Below, piece by piece: positions 47,961-59,005 of a stretch of 64,000 bases of DNA (the first letter of the stretch is position 1; each line of letters starts with the position of its first letter). Under the pieces are notes generated by a model that was not told where the DNA came from, ran no database searches, and was given only the letters and a program-made list of their open reading frames with translations. Source of the stretch: Siphonodentalium dalli (Eukaryota > Mollusca > Scaphopoda > Gadilida > Siphonodentaliidae); the NCBI GenBank assembly GCA_032622095.1, contig CP136061.1:43779797-43843796 (forward strand). Direction: 5' to 3'. A program made the translations under genes and the position numbers.

Positions 47961-48639
47961 GCAAACACGAAAGGCGATTTTTTGTTTACCCCCTACGATT
48001 TGTTTTTGGACCCCCCTTACCCTATATCCGAAGTCTTGATTGGAACGTACCAGAAACTAAAATTATGTATACGTTTTATCAGAGGGTGTGGAGAGAGGCT
48101 ATTCGATCAGGAAATATTTAATTACTTTGGATGGGATTCTATTTCAACATATGCTTGTCAGATAACTGATACACCATGTGGATTAAATATTTCTGAATTA
48201 TTGCAATATCCGTGTGAATGATAATGTTTGGAAAAAAATATTTTTGTGAAAAAGAACGATTTTTCAGCAAAAAATAAATGTTTCGGCTCCAAATGGCACG
48301 ACAATCTAAATTAACCAACACTTTTTTCTTATCACGTAGAGATATGATATGATGTAGTAATTTTAGCAACAACCATGTTGGCAAATAAGTTAGGACATAG
48401 CCGCAAGCCTCGCTTTAGCAAAATCGTTAATTTCTTGAAAAAGTCACTGGTAGGTGTAGTTCATCGTCGATTTGACAATAGCCACCACCAATTCCGTTAT
48501 TATTGACTATCATTTTCGTGAACAATATATATTTCTTCTTTAAAAAAAGTTCTTTTAAACTTGTTCTACGGTGGGTAGGGGTATCTCGAAAACTAGAGCT
48601 TTTTTGGATTTGGTCGCTGCACTAATATGCCTACCAGCA

Positions 48640-49860
48640 ATTGTATCTATATGTGGTCTTCCAACGTTTATTGTTTCGGGCGTGATATTTCACCTGTTTA
48701 AATTGTTTATCAAAGTTTGGAGACGACCCAAATAAACCCATGTCTCTATAACTCAATGGGAGCAGATGTACTTTCAGACCTTGTTAATCAAGAATATCTT
48801 TATGAGAGCTGATAATCCAAATTCTTAGTTGGATGTCACTTCATGTGACGTCACACGAGGCCCCGGCATTATCTAAGGGGGACTGGCATTGAAACCACAC
48901 CAAAACTATAAAGCAGGCAAATGAGATTAAACATTATACAGTTGTCGCCCGTTTTCTCGGGAGACAGTGAGCTTTGCCACTAGCACGAGAACGGAATGTC
49001 TCCCTCCGAACTGCGTTGCTCGGGAGTCAATCCGTTCTCGAGCGAGTGACAAAATATATCATTGTATCCCGTGAAGGGTAACAACTGTTTTGTTATCCGA
49101 TTACTAAAGACAAATTCCTTGCCATTCACACGCACGATTTTGCACATCGCATCGCACGCATGTTTTCTCGATTATAGTTTCAGTAACTTCGTATCGTCTT
49201 AGGATGTTTGTTGCATATTCGTTAGTCAAGCTGTTAGGGGTGTGTTAACCGCCGTTTATTTACAATAATTTCACTGGTTAAATCGTCAAAATCGGTTCGT
49301 GAAATGTAAACCAATAAGCAATAAAAATATATTAACCCCTTCTGCAATTTGGCATGACGTCTTGTGTGTGACATATAACATATAACATATAGGCGCGAGT
49401 TTAAGATCATTACGAAAGCCATTGTGAGGTTGTCTATTTCATAAAATTGTGGATTCATATGGGTCAATACTCCAAAGCACATCACCATGCAAAATGCACA
49501 TATGATGCAATAATAACAACGAACATGCACACAGCGAAGAATTATGATATGTGGGATAATTGTACAGGAAAATTCACACACGACAAACGTCTGTAGATTG
49601 ACCCGTTTGATCTCGCACCATAATTTCGACATGAAGGTATTGAATTACCCAAATGTTTCGATATAAAAATACAGAATAACACTTAATAACACCTCATAGA
49701 AGTATCAAGTTAAAAGATCGAATATTAGTGTTCACTAAATATATGCAAATTAGCCAACACCACAACTTGTGTTTTTTGCGAGACCGTGGTGAAAATAAGA
49801 TTTATGATTCTCGTGTTGTGAAATCGCACTGTGTATGCTTGGAAATATTGTGCCACGCGA
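48640..49860. other. No supported gene; one unrecognised minus-strand frame
   Basis: The 132-residue minus frame at 49234-49632 has hydrophobic, Cys-rich stretches (for example CYYCIICAFCMVMCFGVL) that could be membrane segments. No family motif or splice context supports it. A hairpin near 48955-49040 pairs TTCTCGGGAGACA-like and GAGAACGGA words. Confidence 0.4.
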
Positions 49861-49904
49861 TGTTAGTTTTGTATTTCAAAATGAGTATCCAGATATAATC
49901 GAAG

Positions 49905-51260
49905 GAGGGTAATTATGTTGACTAATATAGCGGAGATATTCAGGGGGGGAGGAAACAAATTGCATACACAACGCTGAATTTGTTTTTTGCAGAGCTTTGG
50001 ACCCCCACCCCCCCTCTTTGTGCAAAAAAAATATTTTTTTCCACTCATGGTTTTGGGACCCCCCCCCCTTTCCAGTCACATTTGAATGAAATTTATCAAG
50101 CTGGAGAGCCATTATACGCAAAACCATCAGGGTGTAGAATGTCCAGTGAAGGTGGCTGATGTTGAGAAACAGAATGGTTAAATTAGAATGAACATATATA
50201 ATAAGTATCAGTCATTCGTAATTTGACCATTCTGTTTTTTCAAGCATCATCCAACTTTGGTGTACTTTCGCCACCAGTTAAACTCAAATACTAATAAATT
50301 ATAACTATGAGCACAAGCAATACACTCATGAGATTAAAAACTTTTATCATGAAAAACTCAACACAACCAGCTGACACAACTAGTGAAACACCTTTTAAAA
50401 AATATTTTATCTAATTATTTATTCCAGACTTTGCACTAGACACTTATCAAACTGTTTCTTGCCTGTTTTACAATATGCAGTGTTCGAGGTTAGATGGATC
50501 ATTTTAATATTAACAATAGCTAAATGGTTGTAGAATAGCGCATATAAATAAATAATATCTCATTATTTCACAAGTGAAAGACAGTCATGTTTTACTAAGA
50601 AAATGCTATTGAGACTGATAGAGATCCATGTGAATGTCTGTTCATTAATAATTGGGTATGTAACACTGTAGCACTTTTGTCTTTTATAGTATTAGTAACT
50701 TTGTGCCAGAAACATGTTTATAGATTAGAGAACAGGCATGTTCTACATTTATTTCACACATTATTTCAGTTTCATATCAGACTTGGAGAGTTGAATTTCA
50801 GTTTGATACCACAGATAGTGGTAATGTGATATTTTATTTTACTTACTGAATTATATATGGTTTATTTGTCTTTAGAGTTCATTATAATATATTTACATAC
50901 CAAGTGGTTATCCAACCCAGGTGGGCCAGTGCAGTTAAATATTTCACGAAGGTCTACTTAGTATTAGAAGGGACCAAATAATCAAAACATTCTGAGGCCA
51001 ACCTGACCACATATAACTGTACCTTGTATCTTGTGTGTACACAACATGTGTTATTTAAATCATAACACATCAACACAATCATTATATAGGCTAAACAGCT
51101 TGTAATTAGGTCAAAAAAGGGCAAAGGGAAAAAATTTGCAAGCACCAAAAAACACCGGAAAAAAACGTGTTTTAAGGAGCTGCGACCCCCACCCCCCCCA
51201 CCCGGCCTTGTGTGGGAATTTTTTTGCACGACCCCCCCCCCCCCTGAGATATTCAGAAAT
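49905..51260. repeat. Inverted poly-G/poly-C repeat pair around a 1.2-kb AT-rich core
   Basis: GAGATATTCAGGGGGGG at 49932 faces CCCCCCTGAGATATTCAG at about 51238, in inverted orientation. Each is bordered on the inner side by CCCCCACCCCCC and T-rich or A-rich runs, with GTGCAAAAAAAA or TTTTTTTGCACG. A dispersed repeat with a G-tract is present here in two opposite copies. Relatives with a poly-G block occur near 53125, 57890, 58530 and 59815. The minus-strand proline/glycine-rich frames are artefacts of these tracts. Confidence 0.65.
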
Positions 51261-51269
51261 AACAAAATC

Positions 51270-52856
51270 AATATAAAAAACTATGTCTTTAAAGAGCGTT
51301 TTATTTTAAAATATCGTTTTTTGAAGAGCTACCCAAGACATTCACCAGGCCCACACACCCAATAGGCGAATTTGACATGTGTACGGACAAATTTAATCAA
51401 TTGTGGTGTAACCTGGTTCATACATCATCTCGCCGGACTACACGTGAATCAAGGTAATATAGAATGCTCTAGCAAAAGAGTTGTGTGAGCGATTTCATCG
51501 GATTCATATTGCTTTTTTCAGGCGTGTTATATCCGACTATTGAATTATTTACCAATGTTTGGATATGAGTCACCAGTCGTCATACATCGCTCGCCGATCA
51601 TGTAGTTTCTGTCGCTACAGTCCTTGTCCAGCACCATCGTGTGTGGTTCGTGGGTCTGTATTGTAGGTTAAGGTGTGTCCGTAAAACCATGCGATATGTG
51701 TGACATTCCAACGAAACCGTGACTATGTATACACATGTAAGGACATACTTAGTTGCGGATAGTGCAAGAACATACATGCATATATCACGAGAGCGGAGAT
51801 ACATCGAAATACTAGTGTTCATACATTGAATATTTAAAGACAAGCATTCCATTTTATAAGCTGTTACATATAGTAAGTCCAGCACAAATCGTAGATCACT
51901 ATGCCGTGTAGAATAATATTGGCCATGTTCAGCTATATATGGTAGATCTTGCCATGAATCTTGTAGAGATCATACCCCACCAGTAAAAAAAAGTTTTGAC
52001 AGGGAACCTTATAAAGTCGAAAAAATAACTCATGGAATATATTGCTTAGTTATTATCTGTTCCTTAATAATTTACTTCACTGTACGTGAAATTCCCAACT
52101 CGAAATTTTACGATTTAAGTGACTTTGTGAACAATTGTGGTTTGCGTCCTTTACAATTATGGAATTTCTCCTGGGTATTTAATTATATGTTTATTGCGAT
52201 ATCGGCTCACAAAAGTCAGAGACAAGCATGCAATTTCGAGTTGGTGCCTTCACCTACAGTGAAGTACATTATCAAGTTTGCACTGGTGGAATATGATCTC
52301 TACGGGCGTTAGCCAGAATTGAGATTCATGGCATGATCTACTATATATGGATCATTCACGATATGGTGGGCTTTGTCGGGATATTTGTCAATCAAGGTAA
52401 TATTAGAATATATATATATCATAATATAATGGAGTCTAGACAGGGTGAGTCGTGAAGATCAAACCAGCTATATAGCGGATGTTTCATAATCGATTTCATC
52501 GGCTTCATATTGTCTCTCAAACGAACAATTGAAGATTGGCATCAAACTACAAGACACATAAAGCCTTTGGAATAGATTGATTCTCTGTGTAATTTGCGAC
52601 TGGTCCCTATATATTAACAAGTCATACTAAGAATATTGGAATTTTAGCCTTCTCATTATACAATATAACCTGTATATCAGACTCATCCAAAGTACTGATA
52701 TGCCATCTCACATTCTTCTCTATACCGCTATACTAAATCTACTTTCAAATTCATTTCTTTTTAATACTCCATATTTACATGTATATGAAAACATGTTATG
52801 GTGATATACCTATGATACATGATATGTGTAAGATTAGGACAGTATATCAGGATTGT
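51270..52856. other. No gene seen; old direct repeat
   Basis: CAATCAAGGTAATAT followed by a CGATTTCATCGG.TTCATATTG word occurs near 51449-51510 and near 52390-52521. This suggests two diverged copies of a repeat. Nothing coding is supported. Confidence 0.4.
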
Positions 52857-53115
52857 TTGCTTGATTTATTGAGGGTTTAACGTCGTTTTAGCCACTAGGC
52901 CATATCACGAACAAGAACAGAATCAGGTATAAAACAGACGGAGCGAAGCTCAACTTTGCAGATAAATAAGACAGTGGATTAGATTAAAACAATGAGCTAG
53001 GTACAAATAAAAGCACCCAAGGAATGTTTCACGTGGAGTCATGAATAGAAATTCAAGAACTGACTAGTGTGTAAGCATACTATTAAACGTATACAATAGT
53101 ACAAGAATACAAAAT
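52857..53115 (+). repeat. Dispersed repeat with GGGTTTAACGTCGTTTT start, copy 2
   Basis: This is a same-orientation copy of 42365-42690, with small deletions (for example in the ATGTTTC..ACTTTGAGTCA region). See that entry for landmarks. Confidence 0.85.
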
Positions 53116-53152
53116 AGATCAGGGGGGGGGGTCTGCAATTTTTTTCCGAACA

Positions 53153-53735
53153 CTACACTCTTAAACATTTTTTTTTTTTTTAAACCAAATTTGGTTTTGA
53201 ACTTTGTCCCATATATGTAACCAAATTAGGTTTTGATCAATACCATATACCACAGTACCATGTGGTTTTGATCAAAACCAAATGGTATTAAGCACTTGAT
53301 CAATATATGAAACCAATTTTGGTTTTGATCAAAACCAAATGGTATTGAGCACTTGATCAATATATGAAACCAATTTTGGTTTTGATCAAAACCAAATGGT
53401 ATTGAGCACTTGATCAATATATGAAACCAATTTTGGTTTTGATCAAAACCAAATGGTATTGAGCACTTGATCAATATATGAAACCAATTTTGGTTTTGAT
53501 CAAAACCAAATGGTATTGAGCACTTGATCAATATATGAATCCAATTTTGGTTTTGATCAAAACCAAATGGTATTGAGCAATTGGTTTCATTCAAAACCCA
53601 AATTGGTATTGAACTTTTGTCCCATATATGTAACCAAATTAGGTTTTGATCAAAACCAAACACCAAGCGCCAACTGGTTTTGATCAAAACCCAAACTGGT
53701 TTTATATATGAAACCAATTTTGGTTTTGACCAAAA
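53153..53735. repeat. 57-bp palindromic minisatellite
   Basis: The unit carries TTGGTTTTGATCAAAACCAA (a perfect 20-bp palindrome), GTATTGAGCAC and TTGATCAATATATGAAACC. It is repeated about five times at 57 bp between 53260 and 53580, flanked on both sides by degenerate units with TTTGTCCCATATATGTAACC. Because 57 is divisible by three, a 197-residue minus-strand frame (53226-53819) with a 19-residue period stays open; I do not call it. The array starts right after CACTCTTAAACATTTTTT, comparable to the element end at 13424. Confidence 0.9.
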
Positions 53736-53795
53736 AGTTCCTTTTTTGCACAATTTATTGATAAATGTGCCATACAACATACTTATGCAACCTTT

Positions 53796-54000
53796 AAGGG
53801 TACTGTACACTAAATCCACCCATTTATTGTACCATATCCATACTCAACAAAATATATGCAACACATGAATGAATTTGGTTTTCCAAGTTCGACATGTAAA
53901 ATTATAATGAAAATTAATTTATGACCCAAGTCATAAATTGATTTTTATTATAATTACCAATACATTGATATATTAAAGGGCTAATTATAAAAAAGGCTTT
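53796..54000. repeat. Possible second copy of the AGGGGTACTGTAC element
   Basis: TTAAGGGTACTGTACAC at 53796 resembles the TTAA-flanked end at 11976. A palindrome with TTTATGACCCAAGTCATAAA at about 53920 parallels the TTTTATGGCTCCAGCCATAA palindrome of that element. I could not find a matching right end, so this may be a truncated copy. Confidence 0.45.
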
Positions 54001-54906
54001 AGACAGTCTGAAACAGATGCCACCAGATTCCATTTCCAGTACAAAAATTCAGCTGATCACTTGCATGCTACAGGCTATCAAATTTCTATATTATGCCTTT
54101 CATACCCTCCCACAAACATACATGTACATGTATATGGGTTCTTTTTGCCAATTGGTCAAATCTTAAATTATACGAAAACCCATTATTTTTGATGGTTTCT
54201 ACCATAATAATGTTGGTTGCCAAGTAAACAGAAAATAAACGGTGACCATGTAATTTTTTTGTTTACGGTTATCACTTATTTACTGTTTACACAGTCCTGA
54301 AATTATTATGATAGAAACAGTTGGTACGTAAACAGTCAAGTGTTTCTCACATAATTTTGTGATTAATTTTTCAAGTGTGCATGCTGGCATAGAACTAAAT
54401 TCCATAAGATGCTGCAAGATGTGGCAAATTAAATTTCCTGAAATCACAAACCTCTGAGGACTATTCTACCATTTAAGTGCTGTCAGTAACCTTAAATTGA
54501 GGCATGTAATTTTCCTGCACATGTGAGGGCCACCCCATTCATGAATCATATCATAAGCAACCAAAATTAATAGTCGAAGATGAAGTAAATTGTCCAAATG
54601 ACATAATTGGTTGCATCAATGTTGAATGAAGTTTTAAGATAAACATCAATGAAGACACAGTGAGATTTTGAAAATTAAACTTTAATTCAAACATATCCAG
54701 CAGGAATAATTGTCATCCTAGCCATTCTTCCACAGCAGTGTATATTCCTGATGTATGTGCACACCTCACCATTGCAACAATTGCAATGAATTAACACTTA
54801 ATATATAGTTCATCACACCCTTCTTATATTGAACATTCCCAAGAATGACAGCTCATCTGTTTTTACACCTGTCATGCAGTAGAAGTTTAAAGATCAGCAA
54901 ACTCCT
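54001..54906. other. No supported gene
   Basis: AT-rich. TTTACGGTTATCACTTATTTACTG at 54275 is loosely mirrored by ACAGAAAATAAACGGTGACC at 54228, giving a small hairpin. Nothing else stands out. Confidence 0.4.
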
Positions 54907-55121
54907 TTATATTCGCATCTGATGAATATAGCAGCACTTGACAGCATAGCATGTTACTAACTTCCCACAGGCTGCACCACACTTGTATATTGTGGTGCAA
55001 TATTTATGAATGAAAAGTTGACGAATAACATATTGTATCTGCACATATAACACACATGCCTCCTCTGTATGCTGTGCACATTCTGGTACTAAAGATTCCA
55101 ATGCCAGTGAACGAACATACT
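54907..55121 (-). CDS. Candidate exon after a strong acceptor, unrecognised product
   Basis: On the minus strand a textbook acceptor tract, TTTCTTTTCAG, ends at about 55122. It is followed by an open frame of about 71 codons (EYVRSLALESLVPECAQHTE, then VLYVQIQYVIRQLFIHKYC, then a Cys-rich end) to TAA at 54907. The codon content looks ordinary and the acceptor is one of the better ones in the window. No family is recognised and no partner exon is evident upstream. The region beyond is occupied by the 55.3-kb palindrome. It may be the last exon of a host gene or chance. Confidence 0.22.
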
Positions 55122-55304
55122 CTGAAAAGAAATGCATAAAATACTATGTTTAGGAAAAGTCAGATTTAAAGACATATATTGCAGACTTATTTCATTGAAT
55201 ATTAAAAGCATTGTTAGGACATGGCAAAATATGCCCATGGCAATTCCAACAAAAGGCCTTTAACTCTGGTGAAATTGACGTGCTGAACCAAAACACTATC
55301 CCCA

Positions 55305-55566
55305 CCAATAACCTGATGTGCTTTTAAAGACAAATTAAAGTGATGTGAAACAATCCAGTGAGGTGTTCCCGGACCTGCTGATGGAATAATAAACAATCAT
55401 GCCAAAATAATTTATCCAAATAGTCAGAAAACAATTTTGTTTTCTGACTATTTGGATAAATTATTTTGGCATGATTGTTTATTATTTCATCAGCAGGTCC
55501 GGGAACACCTCACTGGATTGTTTCACATCACTTTAATTTGTCTTTAAAAGCACATCAGGTTATTGG
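55305..55566. repeat. 262-bp near-perfect palindrome
   Basis: The sequence reads the same on both strands about the centre at 55435/55436, from CCAATAACCTGATGTGC to GCACATCAGGTTATTGG. I see about one mismatch (GATGGAAT against GATGAAAT). The arms contain AAAGTGATGTGAAACAATCC and CCGGACCTGCTGATG. With essentially no loop, this would extrude or fold into a 130-bp stem. Confidence 0.97.
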
Positions 55567-55957
55567 TTATTGATCTGTATTTTGTACATTAAAACACACA
55601 CATTTCAAATTTCATTCAACTCAGTTGAGACTATCTAAAGTTATCATCTGACATCTGGAATCCAAAAGCGAACTAACAGACAGACATGCAGCATAATACA
55701 TCCCCTTTTTTAAACAGGCATATATGGGTGCATATAAACAATCAGTTAGTATCCAAACACTATCCCCACTGGAATTATGTAGCAAAAACCTGAGATTAAG
55801 AACTAAAATTCCAACCATATCCACTGTAGCATTTCAGAGAATACAACGGTTGAACCACGCACAAATGTAAACATTTACTACTTTATTCAGGGCACCTTAT
55901 TGAGTATAAACATTACTGAAATGATTGTCCCACTACTATTATACTAGTCACTGACTT

Positions 55958-56100
55958 TAATTGTTGTTTTCTGACTATTTGGATAAATTATTTTGGCATG
56001 ATTGTTTATTATTCCATCAGCAGGTCTGGGAACACCTCACTGGATTGTTTCACATCACTTTAATTTGTCTTTAAAGTTTAAAAGCACATCGGGTTATTGG
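55958..56100 (+). repeat. Single-arm copy of the 55.3-kb palindrome
   Basis: It matches the right arm of the palindrome (GTTTTCTGACTATTTGG through CATCGGGTTATTGGATA), with an extra GTTTAAA insertion and a few substitutions. It shows that the arm exists as an independent repeat unit. Confidence 0.9.
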
Positions 56101-56386
56101 ATATTTACTAGGCCATGTATAAGGCTATCATGGCTATGGTTTATATAGCGTCATCAGTATTCTGTGAATTAAAGTGCAAAATGCAGTGATTATTCACCCC
56201 ACCCCCCCAATTGCCCCTGTTTTTTTAATCTCCAGTTACCCTTCACAGGTATTATTTTATTTAGTCTTATTCCATACCATGACACTTAGAAGTACACAAT
56301 CTGCTAGACATTATTTGTTTGGACTCTTTTCCATAGGTAGGGAATTTAGACCTAAATTCAACAAACATACAACATAAGGCTTTTTG

Positions 56387-56740
56387 TTAAAGGTGCACAA
56401 TCTGATCTGATTGTCCCCGGATCATCCAGTTACAACATGAACAACAACGGAAATTTACACCGAAAGCCAATAGTCATCCAACATTACTTTTCATAATGTT
56501 ATCTTCCGAAATTGATTTGCGATGACCTTGCGAGACCTCTCAATATCTTGTATATCTGCATATTTCTAGAAGAAGTCAGTGGAATGTTTGGTAGGCTGAC
56601 AAATAATCGAGGTGGATAAAATTAACAGATTTGATAACTCAGAGCTTTGAGGGATAGGATCCTCAACTCAAATAAAATATTATTTAAACCCGAAGCTGAA
56701 GAAATAGTTATTTAGGGGGCGTCAAATCAGATTATACATC
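56387..56740. mobile_element. Diverged TTAA-type MITE, copy 1 of 3
   Basis: It starts TTAA then AGGTGCACAATCTGATC at 56391. The right half carries ATAACTCAGAGCTTTGA, CCTCAACTCAAATAAAAT, GAAGAAATAGTTATTTAGG and GTCAAATCAGATTA, which align with the right half of the elements at 58130 and 60106. The exact right end is not clear. Confidence 0.6.
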
Positions 56741-56917
56741 TTCTAAGTGATGCGTATTTATATAAAAACTTACATGTACAGTTGTAAATTGAATACATCC
56801 AAGTTCCAACTTTGGTCCAGTGTATGTCTTCCAGTCAATTTACTTCCACAGCAAGATTTCTAGCTGACAGTCCTCTATAAAATATAACATACAGGTCTTA
56901 TAAAATGATACCAACAA

Positions 56918-57173
56918 GCCTTGAAATAGTGTGTCTGTCATTTGCAGAATGAGGTCCCCAGAGAAAGAATTTAGTTATGGTACCCCTCATGGGTGGGCTA
57001 GCATCACCAAATTCACCCTCTGTGAACCTCCTTCTGCTGAGGTGTAAGCAGCATGAGCTCTCCAGAGGGTGTATTTGGTGATGCTAGCCCACTGTGCGGG
57101 GTACCATCACTAAACTCACCCTCTGGGGACATCATTCTGCAAATGACAGGCACACCATTTCAAGGCTTGGACA
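56918..57173. repeat. Foldback repeat with about 110-bp arms
   Basis: AAGCCTTGAAATAGTGTGTC at 56918 is mirrored by GGCACACCATTTCAAGGCTT ending near 57173. The arms continue through TGTCATTTGCAGAATGA, GTCCCCAGAG, ATGGTACCCC and GGGCTAGCATCACCAAAT. The loop is about 35 bp near 57040. Two overlapping frames in opposite directions (57094-57353) only partly overlap it and are not called. Confidence 0.85.
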
Positions 57174-57359
57174 TGCACTAGTATATGAAATGACATGTAC
57201 ATCTATAGATTTACTTAAAATATCACATATTGTTCTGGATATAAATCTGTTCAATGTACTGGCCACGACATATAGGATTTCAAACAAAGAAAACATTATT
57301 GCAGGCATGTCATACATGTAGCATGGTTTGATGACAGGTGAAATACCCATCATGGGTGG

Positions 57360-58125
57360 GGGTGTTAGTAATCACATTCTTCATGACTTCGGGGCGGGCG
57401 GCCTTCATTTAGGTTATATAGTTTAGAAATAACATTTATCAAATTATGATAATTTCCTCAAGAAGATACTATTATATAGTATAGCATAATTATTATATGA
57501 ATGTGATATTATTCACAAAACACGCTTTGTGTCAGAGAAAATGCAAGTCGAGCAAAAAGAGCAGTGAATTGTTTATAAGCAGAGTCACGATAATGCATCA
57601 TTTCCTTATATTTGGATTTGTGTTTGGTGCATCTACAACTTACAACTCACAATACTATGATAGTAAATTCCTTATTTGGTCTGTATTACCATATTTTAGT
57701 TAAGAGAGAATTCTAACTGGATAAGGGGGTGAGCTCGGAAAATAATTCAGGCACGTATGCTGATTTTTACTTTTCGACCCTAGTTGGGACTCACTCATCC
57801 CCACATCCAAATTGTTTTTCTGTTTTCGGCAGTTTTTTCGACCATATTTGGACACCCAACCCCCATTTTATCACTAAAACAGAGATTTGCGAGGGTGGGG
57901 GGGGGGGGAATTCACTGTAAACAGCTGTATATGAATTTCTGTGCATTCATGGATGTTAACATAACATGTAAATAGGAATGTGTCATTTTGGGGTCATTCG
58001 GCTAAAAAAAACATGGCTGCCAGTGGCCATCTTGGATTTCAAATTTGCAACAAAATACAACACGATAACTGCCTGCAGCCAGTTTAGCAGTTAGAATTAC
58101 ATTATTTCTCTTATTCTAAGGTGTT
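57360..58125. other. No supported gene; poly-G tract and GCCAG repeat word
   Basis: A G-run follows GCGAGGGTG at about 57890-57909. ACATGGCTGCCAGTGGCCATCTTGG at about 58010 is another aged copy of the module seen at 4.9-6.1 kb. The overlapping frames at 57729-57975 run through the G-tract. Confidence 0.5.
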
Positions 58126-58415
58126 TTAAAGGTACTCAATCCGATCAGACGCTCCTAAATTACTATTTCTTTGGCTTCGGGGTTAAAATATATTTGAATC
58201 GTGTCAAGGAACCTACCTGTCAAAGCTCAGCGTGATCAGATATAGATTTTTCAAGTTAGTTATTTAAATTCTTTCTGGGCCAGAAACTAGAGTTTAAACA
58301 GAAAAAATTGAGTGGTAAATTATTACCGCTCGAGTTTTCTGTTTAAACCAATTAATAACCCTGAAGCCAAAGAAATAGTAATTTAGGAGCGTCTGATCGG
58401 ATTGAGTACCTTTAA
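58126..58415. mobile_element. TTAA-flanked MITE with AGGTACTCAATCC ends, copy 2
   Basis: Long inverted ends of about 55 bp start AGGTACTCAATCCGATCAGA at 58130 and close GGATTGAGTACCT at 58411. They pair through ACGCTCCTAAATTACTATTT and CTTTGGCTTC with only small gaps. TTAA flanks both sides (58126-58129, 58412-58415). An inner pair, AGTTTAAACAGAAAA and TTTTCTGTTTAAAC, continues the foldback. The 282-bp element has no coding frame. TTAA duplication suggests piggyBac-type mobilisation. Confidence 0.9.
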
Positions 58416-58439
58416 GCCAAACTCATTGCAAAAACAGTG

Positions 58440-58560
58440 AAAAAACATGCAGGAAAAAAAAAATTGAGTTGCGGAAAAAAAAAAATTGGTCCCGTCGACC
58501 ACACATCCACCCCGGCATACGTGTCCTGAAACCCCCCCCCCCCCCCCCCGCCCACTGGAT
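58440..58560. repeat. Poly-A and poly-C homopolymer cluster
   Basis: Two A-runs of about ten to eleven bases and an uninterrupted run of roughly 18 C occur within 100 bp. It resembles the G-tract repeats at 49.9 and 51.2 kb. Confidence 0.85.
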
Positions 58561-59005
58561 TGAGAAATATTCAATTCTTTGCAAGAACAATTACATTATT
58601 TTTATCTGATGATTTCCCAATCATGAAGTAATGTGGATTAGCTAGATTATGAACTGACAGCGGGTTGAGTGGGTCAATTACAATAAAATTTGGTGTGATT
58701 TCAATGCGATTATTGATTGCGCCAATAATTTTATCTTCGCCTTCCAGCGCAACGGAACATTTTCATTGAACGATCCGATAGTTCCGAGTGTCCATTCGGA
58801 AGTAATGTAGTTTTCCATTGAAATTGATGTTTGTGAATAAATCACTGTTTAATTGTTATATATTCATCAAGATTTTGCTTGTGAAAAATCATTGTAAATG
58901 TGTTAAATATTGATGAATGCGTAGTTCCCAAATTGCAAACTAGAATCAAGCATGATGTGGTCATTTTTCCAGGAATTCTTTGAGTGCCCTGTAGGCCTAT
59001 GTATA

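Larger units (their letters stand above)
45401..48624. mobile_element. 3.2-kb element with about 470-bp inverted arms
   Basis: GTGCAGCGGCCAAA at 45403 is mirrored by TTTGGTCGCTGCAC ending at 48622, each next to TA. Inversion continues through CCCCTACCCAC, TAGAACAAGTT, GGAATTGGTGGTGGCTATTG, TTTGCCAACATTGTTG and GCAATAAT, up to a CATATG at 45866 and 48149. Arm identity looks like about 80 percent, so the element is older than the foldback one. The interior holds diverged tandem repeats and a nested hAT-type element, with no transposase. Confidence 0.75.

Noticed and set aside
49234-49632. 132-residue minus-strand frame with hydrophobic, Cys-rich stretches, considered as a membrane protein exon
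   Set aside because: No receptor or transporter signature could be identified, and low-complexity AT-rich DNA easily yields hydrophobic translations.
53226-53819. 197-residue minus-strand frame with 19-residue repeats
   Set aside because: It is the translation of a 57-bp minisatellite; the frame is open only because 57 is divisible by three, and it begins and ends in unrelated sequence.
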